A stretch of 64,000 bases of DNA, taken from Sporosarcina sp. P2 (GTDB lineage Bacteria; Bacillota; Bacilli; Bacillales_A; Planococcaceae). The translations under genes and the position numbers were made by a program. Below are positions 1 through 6,728 of the stretch, piece after piece (position 1 is the first letter of the stretch; the number at the start of each line of letters is the position of its first letter). The notes below the pieces were generated by a model. The model saw only the letters and a list, made by a program, of their open reading frames with translations, was not told the DNA's origin and did no database searches. Location: contig NZ_PDYY01000018.1 of NCBI RefSeq assembly GCF_002743255.1, positions 1-64,000 on the forward strand, given 5' to 3'.

Positions 1-28
1 CCCCTGTGAGAGTAGGACGTTGCTAGGC
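1..28 (+). rRNA. rrf: 5S rRNA, 3' end (partial)
   Basis: The window opens inside the last ~28 nt of a 5S rRNA. The segment GAGAGTAGGACGTTGCTAGG is the near-invariant 3' end of Firmicutes 5S rRNA, and an intrinsic terminator follows at once. The rest of the rRNA operon lies upstream of the window. Its place before yaaO matches that of rrnA in B. subtilis. The exact 3' end is estimated. Confidence 0.9.
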
Positions 29-33
29 ATGCG

Positions 34-63
34 AAGCCATTCCCTTTGGGGAGTGGCTTTTTT
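34..63 (+). terminator. rRNA operon terminator
   Basis: AAGCCATTCCC pairs with GGGAGTGGCTT across a short TTTG loop and is followed by a T run. It closes the rRNA operon. Confidence 0.9.
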
Positions 64-100
64 GTGTTTAATTATGAATATGAGCTAAATTTAGAGTTGA

Positions 101-290
101 GTGATTGTAGATTTTAGTTAGTTGCTCAATAAATCTTGTTAAGCGCTCTATCGTCTCGCTTACTCGCTCAATGAGGCATGGCATGCGCTCTATTGTCTCG
201 CATATCTGCTCAATGAGTCGTGCTAAGCGCTCTATCACCCTGCCTAACCGCTCAATGAAACACACCAGGCACACTATCGCCTTGCCACTT
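101..290. repeat. 21-bp-phased CGCTCWAT tandem repeat
   Basis: A degenerate unit recurs every 21 bp. Copies of CGCTCTATC alternate with copies of CGCTCAATG, so the higher-order period is 42 bp: GCGCTCTAT begins at 143, 185 and 227, with a decayed copy at 269. Read on the minus strand the 21-bp period gives an open frame of heptads (IERL-type), but I see no ribosome-binding site or known protein, so I treat it as a DNA repeat. A related array lies near 47.9 kb. Confidence 0.8.
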
Positions 291-346
291 ACCCACTATA
301 AACCTTGCGAACCAAGCACCAATCAATCATTCCCCGTAGTGAGACG

Positions 347-379
347 ATAAAAAAATCCATGTCGGAAAGCCCATGGATT
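347..379 (-). terminator. Terminator of the minus-strand small gene
   Basis: AATCCATG pairs with CATGGATT over a nine-to-ten-base loop. On the minus strand the hairpin is followed by a T run (the A run at 349-355 of the plus strand), which fits termination of the gene starting at 656. Confidence 0.7.
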
Positions 380-425
380 AGACAGCGTATGTTTCTATTC
401 GAGATGATTGAAGCTGGCTAACTAA

Positions 426-656
426 TCATACGGGGTAGTAAATATCGTCTTCGCTTTCATAGCGTAATGCAATGGATAGTCCATTGTCTGACTTGAATTT
501 AAGTGTAGTTGTGTCCAGATAACCAGTTAGAATAGAAAATAAATGGCGATCTTGTTGTGGAGGCAAAAGAGAATAGTGGATAATATCATGAATAAGCGAA
601 GACATTTCCTCGTACGACGTAAAAACGTAATACTCATTGACCATATAAGCCGGCAT
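426..656 (-). CDS. Small protein of unknown function (76 aa)
   Basis: I do not recognise this protein. It is a short, acidic, soluble-looking polypeptide with no membrane segment or cysteine pair and several aromatic residues; it begins MPAYMVNEYY and ends in a YESEDDIYYPV tail. AGGAG sits directly against an upstream ATG at 665, too close to serve it, but nine bases ahead of the ATG at 656, so the latter is preferred. A minus-strand terminator follows the stop. A ribosome-binding site, a terminator and an intact frame together suggest a real gene. It lies between the rRNA operon and a divergent regulator and has no obvious partner. Confidence 0.6.
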   Translation of the reverse strand: MPAYMVNEYYVFTSYEEMSSLIHDIIHYSLLPPQQDRHLFSILTGYLDTTTLKFKSDNGLSIALRYESEDDIYYPV

Positions 657-868
657 ACTGCTCATCTCCTAAACAAATAGAATGAAGACTTGAGCGACGG
701 GAGAAGGAGAGTAAACGATTGCCTATTCAGCAAGTATTTTAGAAAAGGCTTCAAATATAAAGCTGAAATTATACTTGCGAATAGAAGAATCTTTGTACAG
801 TTATTATATAGTAAAATGTTACAAAATACTATTGAGTATTGTCGAAAAATTTAAAATGGTAAAAAAGA

Positions 869-1252
869 TTAATTTTTAAAATTATACATAGTTTGCATGA
901 ATGCCAACAAAGCATTTTTATCAGCGTTGGATAACTTTATACCATTAAAGGATACTGGTTTTTGCAATAATTTCTCTAGCTCAATTTCTTTGGACGCCTC
1001 ATCACTTTTTGAAGATGAAATGGCTTGATCTACTGTTTCATTCGGTAGGTAACCTGCCAATATTAGTAACTCATTCTTATCTGCCTCCAAGGCAGCTGCT
1101 AGTGCACAAATCGTTTCACGAGAAGGATTGTATCTACCTTTTTCCAATGAAGCGATGAAGGAGTAACTCAGATTAGCTAGATCAGCTAAATAACGTAAAG
1201 TCATTTGTCTTTGTTCACGTAATTTTCGTAGGCGAATTCCAAATTTGTTCAA
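869..1252 (-). CDS. Xre-family helix-turn-helix regulator
   Basis: A 127-residue DNA-binding protein. Residues ~5-65 form a Cro/C1-type helix-turn-helix (LRKLREQRQMTLRYLADLANLS, then the SFIASLEKGRYNPSRETI recognition region). The LLILAGYLP segment that follows is common in stand-alone Xre repressors. The C-terminal half is an acidic linker plus a short helix with no recognised domain, possibly for oligomerisation. Translation starts at TTG: AAGGAGG lies eight bases upstream, and the nearby ATG at 1256 is out of frame. The gene is divergent from the polysaccharide operon, whose promoter lies about 400 bp away, so it is a candidate regulator of that operon; nothing in the sequence proves this. 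Confidence 0.85.
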   Translation of the reverse strand: MNKFGIRLRKLREQRQMTLRYLADLANLSYSFIASLEKGRYNPSRETICALAAALEADKNELLILAGYLPNETVDQAISSSKSDEASKEIELEKLLQKPVSFNGIKLSNADKNALLAFMQTMYNFKN

Positions 1253-1645
1253 ACATATTCCCTCCTTAACTTCTTCATGACTAATATTGCAAAGTATGTA
1301 CTTCTATCATAACCTATTTACTTATAAAAAGCAGAAAATACTTACCTAACACTTTTAGGTAGAAAGACTTTAAATGAAAAATCGTAAAGCAGTTTTTGAA
1401 TTTAATTTAAAAGTCTATATTACTAGTGGATAGAATCTGAGAAAAAAGTTGTATATTCTATCACTAACACATTATATTGTGAGCGGCATTATCATTTTAC
1501 AACTTGTTTAAGTGCAACTATCCTCCAAAGCCCCAAGTTTAATGACCTTTAGTGTAATGTTCAGTGCATTGAGAATAAACTAGGACTAAAAAATAGATGT
1601 CCGTGGTATTCCAAAAGTAATTGGCAGAATTAACTAACAAATGTG

Positions 1646-1674
1646 TTGACAAAAAGAACAAACCAATTTAATAT
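1646..1674 (+). promoter_or_regulatory. Sigma-A promoter of the polysaccharide operon
   Basis: TTGACA at 1646-1651, a 17-bp spacer and TAATAT at 1669-1674 give a near-consensus vegetative promoter. The start point would be near 1681, inside the first arm of a long dyad, leaving an untranslated leader of about 390 nt before the first gene. Confidence 0.75.
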
Positions 1675-1730
1675 GTGTTGTAACGCTAAACAAATGGTTT
1701 TTTTAACCTGTTTGTTTAGAAAAACAACAC
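1675..1730 (+). promoter_or_regulatory. Long interrupted dyad at the promoter start point
   Basis: Three nested inverted repeats share one centre: GTGTTGT (1675-1681) with ACAACAC (1724-1730), CTAAACAAA (1686-1694) with TTTGTTTAG (1711-1719), and GGTT (1696-1699) with AACC (1705-1708). The outer internal loop is four bases on each side. It abuts the -10 hexamer, so it could be an operator covering the start site or a 5'-terminal hairpin protecting the leader transcript. There is no T run, so it is not an obvious terminator. Confidence 0.7.
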
Positions 1731-2073
1731 GAAAGTTAATGGTAAAAAGGAGGTGGTAAAAAACTTGATTATAATTGAACACGCTCTTGTAATATGCAAA
1801 TGTCTGCCCTGACTTTTATCCGTATTTACAAGGTTTTCTACTTACTAACAACAGCGCCAGTGGTGAAAGACATAAACTACATTATTACGATAAAAAGATA
1901 GTGTAAAAGTTGTTAAGTAAAGAAAATGTACTAATAAATTAGCATAACAGCTGCTCTAAATTCTCTATTAACATTGGTTGATCAGAATACACATACAAGG
2001 AATGCGTTTGTTTTCAAGAATTACGCATAAAAGTATAAAAATTATGATGATACGGAAAGTGTAGGTGTTGAGA
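1731..2073 (+). other. Long leader region of the polysaccharide operon
   Basis: An AT-rich leader with no sizeable gene. A strong Shine-Dalgarno-like AAGGAGGTG at 1747-1755 precedes a TTG at 1765 that opens a 15-codon frame ending at 1812, a possible leader peptide. A 6-bp inverted repeat, ATGCGT/ACGCAT, lies at 2002-2028. I looked for the conserved cores of a c-di-GMP riboswitch and did not find them. Confidence 0.4.
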
Positions 2074-3546
2074 ATGCGTTATGAATATCGGGAATCTCAT
2101 AATCTTAACAAATTGAAATCTACCTCTCTTTTATTACTTCTAAGTTCTTTATTGGTAGTAGGTGGATGTTCTCCATTGTTTGAAGGTAAAAAGAGTGGTG
2201 ATTCAGCAGCCGTTGCTCTAGCTAGTGAAAAGGTCGCTCCATACGTGGAAGGGAAAAGTGAAGTTCTTTCTTATGTATGGACTACTAGGAAGGAGTTATC
2301 CCTTACGTTTAATGGTATGGCTGACAAAAAGACAATGGTGGAGCTTTTGGATGCACTAGAGGAAAACAATATTCCAGCTACATTCTTTTTACCAGGTATA
2401 CGAGTAGCAGAAGAGCCCGAAATTGCCAAAATGATTTTGGATCGCGGTCATGAAATAGAAAACAACACACTAAATCAATTGGATCTTCAGAATATGAGTT
2501 ATGAGGAATTGTATAAAGAAGTCAAACTCAGCAATGAAGTAATTCGAAAAGAAACTGGTATAACGCCCCGTTATGTCAGAACACGATCGGGTGAATACAA
2601 TGAGGATCTTCAAGCCGTTACTGCACAACTTGGTATGGATGCCGTTATTAATTACACAATCAACCCACGTGAAGGGGAGATGCAAGGAGCTAAGACAATC
2701 GGCAAATATATTGAAAGGTATATAACGCGTGGATCAATTATTTCCATGCATACGGATATTAATCCCGAGGTGGTTGGAGCCATACCGTATATCGCGAAGG
2801 CTGTTGAAAATACAGGTTATAAATTAATCCCGTTAAATGAACTAGTTAATAAAGGTACCAAGCGTAAACCATTCGAACAAATAGCCGGCTATGATCGAAT
2901 TAAAATCAATCCAAACTATAGCGATATTAAACCAAATATCTTTTACGAAGCACCTACAGAAGAAAAAGTGATCGCACTGACATTTGATGACTGGGCAAGT
3001 GATTACACAGTTACAAAGATTCTTGAGATCTTGAAAGAAGAGAAAGTTCCCTCCACATTCTTCTTGATTGGTAAAGGGGTAGAGAAAAATCCAAACTTAG
3101 CTAGAGCAATTTATGAGCAAGGTCATGAAGTGGCTAGTCACTCATACGGTCATGAAGTAGTGACAAAAATCACACCTGAAGAACTGCAAGAGGATTTGGT
3201 TAAAGCGCATAAAGTCATTACTGAAGCGATTCAAGCAAAACCGACCATGCTATTCCGTCCAGCTACAGGTGAAATAGATGAAAAGACAGCAAAAATAGCT
3301 ATGGCAACAGGTTACAAAAGCATTGCATTGTACGATGTCACGCCATTTGACTGGGATATAGAAAATGATGCCGATGAAATCGTTAAACGTATCATCAACA
3401 AACGCGGAGATGGAAGTGTCATTGTACTTCACATCCTAGACGGCACGCACACTATCGAAGCCCTCCCCAAAGTTATCCATACTTTACGCGAAGAAGGCTA
3501 CACATTTAAACATATGACGGAGTTAATGCGAATGAAGAATAACTAA
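2074..3546 (+). CDS. Lipoprotein with tandem NodB-type polysaccharide deacetylase domains
   Basis: An exported carbohydrate de-N-acetylase, probably acting on the polymer made by this operon. A basic N-terminus, a leucine-rich segment and the lipobox VVGGC (Cys32) mark a lipoprotein. Two NodB folds follow. The first (~70-270) has lost the catalytic set: the metal-binding Asp pair is Asn-Gly (TFNG, residues 78-81) and the His pair is absent. The second (~298-485) is complete: TFDDW with Asp305/Asp306, SHSYGH with His356/His360, RPATGE at ~395 and LH at His453. It thus resembles a pseudoenzyme-enzyme tandem. ATG at 2074 follows a GTAGGTG site; in-frame GTG 2065 and TTG 2068 are alternatives. 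It is the first gene of the operon, 18 bp before the next. Confidence 0.88.
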   Translation: MRYEYRESHNLNKLKSTSLLLLLSSLLVVGGCSPLFEGKKSGDSAAVALASEKVAPYVEGKSEVLSYVWTTRKELSLTFNGMADKKTMVELLDALEENNIPATFFLPGIRVAEEPEIAKMILDRGHEIENNTLNQLDLQNMSYEELYKEVKLSNEVIRKETGITPRYVRTRSGEYNEDLQAVTAQLGMDAVINYTINPREGEMQGAKTIGKYIERYITRGSIISMHTDINPEVVGAIPYIAKAVENTGYKLIPLNELVNKGTKRKPFEQIAGYDRIKINPNYSDIKPNIFYEAPTEEKVIALTFDDWASDYTVTKILEILKEEKVPSTFFLIGKGVEKNPNLARAIYEQGHEVASHSYGHEVVTKITPEELQEDLVKAHKVITEAIQAKPTMLFRPATGEIDEKTAKIAMATGYKSIALYDVTPFDWDIENDADEIVKRIINKRGDGSVIVLHILDGTHTIEALPKVIHTLREEGYTFKHMTELMRMKNN

Positions 3547-3564
3547 ATGACAGAGGTGGTATGA

Positions 3565-4884
3565 ATGGTGAATTCATTATACGAGCGAATCATGTATAGA
3601 CAAGAAAAGATTGCAGTAGTTGGATTAGGTTACGTCGGACTACCGGTAGCTATAGCTTTTTCTGAAGTAGCTGATGTCATTGGCTTTGATGTTAGTGAAA
3701 AAAAAATTGATCAGTTATTTGCTGGTATTGACGTAACAGGTGATATTGGGGATGAACGAGTCCGCAATACGAGTATGCTCTTTACATCAAATGAAACGGA
3801 TTTGCAGGACGCAAAGTTTTTCATTGTTGCCGTCCCAACACCTATTCAGTCTGGAAACCTTCCCGACTTGAAAGCCCTTCAGTTGGCCAGCCAAGTGGTA
3901 GGTCGAAATTTGGAGAAGGGGTCAGTCGTAGTCTATGAGTCAACTGTATATCCCGGAGTTACAGAGGAAGTGTGCATTCTCGAACTAGAGGCAGCATCTA
4001 ACCTGAAATTCGGTACAGACTTTACAGTAGGTTATTCGCCAGAGCGTATTAATCCAGGTGATCAAGTCCACCGACTAGAGAACATTGTAAAAATTGTTTC
4101 TGGCAGTGATGAGGAAACACTAAATACTATCGCAAGTGTCTATGAAATGATTATCGAAGCTGGTGTATACCGAGCGGAATGCATAAAGGTAGCAGAAGCG
4201 GCAAAGGTTATCGAGAATGCGCAGCGGGATATTAACATCGCATTCATGAATGAACTCTCCATGTTGTTCAATCAAATGAAAATTGACACACAAGCGGTAT
4301 TGCGTGCAGCAAAAACAAAGTGGAACTTCCTACCCTTTTCTCCGGGATTAGTAGGTGGTCACTGTATAGGGATCGATCCCTATTATTTAACGTTTAAAGC
4401 AGAAGATTGCGGATACCGATCTAAAATATTACTTGCGGGTCGCCATATCAATGATTCGATGGCGGCATATATTTCCCAGCAAATCCTTAAGATCCTTGTA
4501 CAGCAGAAAGTGAATCTGAAAAATATCAAAGTAGGTGTATTAGGTCTTACTTTTAAAGAAGATTGTCCTGACTTTCGTAACACAAAAGTACTCGATATTA
4601 TTAAGGAATTAAAAGAGTACGGAATCGAGCCAATTGTCGCAGATGCATTGGCGGATCCCCAAGCCGTTAAAGAAGAGTGTGGTATCACGCTTGTCTCCAC
4701 AGAGGAATTCAAAGGATTGCATGCAGTCATTGTAGCAGTACCACATGAAGCATATAGAGGACTCACGTTGGAGGACTTCCAGCAAATGTTCGAAACGGAT
4801 ACTACTCAACTACTGGTGGATGTTAAAGGAATCTACGAGAAAAAAGAATTTGAAGATCAGAATATCCGGTATTGGAGTCTATAA
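3565..4884 (+). CDS. UDP-N-acetylhexosamine 6-dehydrogenase (TviB/WbpO-like)
   Basis: A cytoplasmic NAD-dependent nucleotide-sugar dehydrogenase that oxidises C6 of a UDP-hexosamine to the uronic acid. The N-terminal Rossmann motif is VVGLGYVGLP. SPERINPGD and SPGLVGGHCIGIDPYY (catalytic Cys267) are the forms typical of TviB/WbpO/CapL enzymes. UDP-glucose dehydrogenases of the HasB type have a different cysteine context, so UDP-GlcNAc or UDP-GalNAc is the likelier substrate (inference). The LTFKEDCPDFRNTK segment opens the C-terminal UDP-binding domain. At 439 residues it has the usual length. GTG 3568 has slightly better spacing from GAGGTGG and may be the true start. It presumably feeds the adjacent synthase. 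Confidence 0.87.
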   Translation: MVNSLYERIMYRQEKIAVVGLGYVGLPVAIAFSEVADVIGFDVSEKKIDQLFAGIDVTGDIGDERVRNTSMLFTSNETDLQDAKFFIVAVPTPIQSGNLPDLKALQLASQVVGRNLEKGSVVVYESTVYPGVTEEVCILELEAASNLKFGTDFTVGYSPERINPGDQVHRLENIVKIVSGSDEETLNTIASVYEMIIEAGVYRAECIKVAEAAKVIENAQRDINIAFMNELSMLFNQMKIDTQAVLRAAKTKWNFLPFSPGLVGGHCIGIDPYYLTFKAEDCGYRSKILLAGRHINDSMAAYISQQILKILVQQKVNLKNIKVGVLGLTFKEDCPDFRNTKVLDIIKELKEYGIEPIVADALADPQAVKEECGITLVSTEEFKGLHAVIVAVPHEAYRGLTLEDFQQMFETDTTQLLVDVKGIYEKKEFEDQNIRYWSL

Positions 4885-4899
4885 GAAAGGTGTGGAATT

Positions 4900-6696
4900 A
4901 TGGTGAAAGAAAAATCAAATGCCAAAACAGTAATTAGACACACTAGTGAATCGACCCTTCTTCCAAACGTCCCAATACTGCAAAGAGATGACGAAGGTAA
5001 AATGGTCGAAACAAATCGCCTGTTAAAGAATTCCTACTCATGTAATTTTACTATCACAATGAAAAATAAAAATGTTGGTAAAAAAATGAAAACAAAAGCG
5101 ATTGAATTATCCAAGACAGACCTACTTGTCGACTTCGACCCATCTATGAATTCACTGAAAGCCGGCGATGTAGTAAACCTACGTTTTAAAATTCCTAGAG
5201 GAACGATGGAAGAAGGATACGAGTCGACAGTGAGGATCCGTGGAACAGTTAGTTGGCAGGAAGTGAAAATGCCAAATGACGAAATCACTTGGAAGATGGT
5301 CTTTACATTCGTCGAGTCACTAGATTCCTACTTCCGGAGAACGAAGTGGAAGTTTATCACAACCTTCACCCTTGCCAGTCTCTTACTTGTTGCATTCTTT
5401 ATTGTATTGATGCGCATTGAAAGTCTAGTCTATTTTAAATTTAATAAGTTTATTTACTTTTATAGTTTGATTGCAGCTACATTTTTGCTCACTCGATATA
5501 TATTTGGAGCTTTCTATAGGAATGTACCAATCAATTCTAATTATCGTCCAGGTGTCTCCATTATTATTCCGGTCTTTAATGAAGAAGAGTGGATTCATAA
5601 AACGATATATGGTTGCCTGAATCAAAACTATCCAATCGATAAGTTGGAAGTAATCGTCGTAGATGACCAGTCTACAGATCTCACAGTCGAGAATATCTGG
5701 AAAGCAGTAGAAAGGTTAGAACAAGAAGATGAAGTATACAAAATCAAAGAACGTTTACAAGTATACGTAATGCCGCAAAACGGCGGGAAACGCAAAGCAT
5801 TAGTAGATGGCGTGGCAATGGCCAAACATGATCTTGTTATTTTTGTCGATTCAGATAGTTTCTTAGAACCAAATGCCATTCTGAATTTAGTCCAACCATT
5901 TCAAGATCCTAAAATGGGTGGCGTTGCAGGACGCACAGATGTGGAAAATAAATATGTAAATAGTATTACAAAATTACAAGTTGTCCGTTACTATATCGCT
6001 TTTCGTGTCATGAAAGCAGCAGAATCTTACTTCGATTGTGTCACTTGTTTATCGGGTCCATTATCTTGTTATAGAAAGTCTCTGATTCTAGATCACCAAG
6101 AGGATTGGCTTAATCAAACTTTCTTAGGTCAGCCAGCGACTTTCGGCGACGATCGCAGTATGACCAACTATATTCTACAAACACACCGCACCGCATACCA
6201 AGATAGGGCCATCTGTTCAACAGTTGTCCCGGATAAATTTGGCGTGTTTTTAAAGCAACAAATGCGCTGGAAACGCTCTTGGTTACGTGAATCACTACGA
6301 GCAGGAACATTTATTTGGAGGAAAGAAGTATTTATGGCTTTGTTCTTTTACGTAGGATTGATTGTACCAATTGCTGCACCAGTCGTCGTATTGTACAACT
6401 TACTCTATGTGCCGCTGTTTTACGGTATATTCCCCACCACCTTCTTGCTGGGACTATTTCTTATGGCCTTCATGATGAGTGCCGCCTACTTGTTCTTTAA
6501 GAAAAGCAGTCTGTGGGTCTTCGGATTTGTCTTCGTTTTGATGTATGAAGCCGTTCTATTATGGCAGATGCCTATTGCATGGGTGACATTCTGGAAATCT
6601 ACATGGGGAACACGCGATACGCCACAAGATATTGAAGCGCGCGATAAGAAGTTGGGCAAGAAGTTGAAAAAAGATCCTCTAACTATTAAATCATAA
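4900..6696 (+). CDS. PilZ-like/GT2 processive polysaccharide synthase (hyaluronan-synthase-like)
   Basis: A membrane glycosyltransferase that would polymerise and extrude the polysaccharide. Residues ~40-150 form a PilZ-like beta-barrel, the c-di-GMP sensor fold of BcsA and Alg44, but the usual RxxxR and D/NxSxxG motifs are degenerate (ELSKTDLLV), so ligand binding is uncertain. Two membrane helices follow (~152-205), then a GT2 catalytic domain with VDDQS (Asp255/256), VDSDS (Asp317/319), GDDR (Asp417/418) and QQMRW (453-457). GDDR..TNYIL..QQMRWKRS..RE resembles class I hyaluronan synthases and NodC. Further helices span ~480-575. ATG follows AAAGGTG by seven bases. Partners are the dehydrogenase upstream and the deacetylase-like gene downstream. 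The exact polymer cannot be read from sequence. Confidence 0.88.
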   Translation: MVKEKSNAKTVIRHTSESTLLPNVPILQRDDEGKMVETNRLLKNSYSCNFTITMKNKNVGKKMKTKAIELSKTDLLVDFDPSMNSLKAGDVVNLRFKIPRGTMEEGYESTVRIRGTVSWQEVKMPNDEITWKMVFTFVESLDSYFRRTKWKFITTFTLASLLLVAFFIVLMRIESLVYFKFNKFIYFYSLIAATFLLTRYIFGAFYRNVPINSNYRPGVSIIIPVFNEEEWIHKTIYGCLNQNYPIDKLEVIVVDDQSTDLTVENIWKAVERLEQEDEVYKIKERLQVYVMPQNGGKRKALVDGVAMAKHDLVIFVDSDSFLEPNAILNLVQPFQDPKMGGVAGRTDVENKYVNSITKLQVVRYYIAFRVMKAAESYFDCVTCLSGPLSCYRKSLILDHQEDWLNQTFLGQPATFGDDRSMTNYILQTHRTAYQDRAICSTVVPDKFGVFLKQQMRWKRSWLRESLRAGTFIWRKEVFMALFFYVGLIVPIAAPVVVLYNLLYVPLFYGIFPTTFLLGLFLMAFMMSAAYLFFKKSSLWVFGFVFVLMYEAVLLWQMPIAWVTFWKSTWGTRDTPQDIEARDKKLGKKLKKDPLTIKS

Positions 6697-6728
6697 CTAT
6701 ATGAGTTTGTAGATAAGGAGAATGACGT

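Noticed and set aside
68-274. Minus-strand open frame encoding heptad IERL-like repeats
   Set aside because: It is explained by the 21-bp repeat, lacks a ribosome-binding site, and the sister array at 47.9 kb does not keep a frame.
1731-2073. c-di-GMP riboswitch in the polysaccharide operon leader
   Set aside because: The PilZ-like synthase made this attractive, but the conserved GEMM cores are not present.
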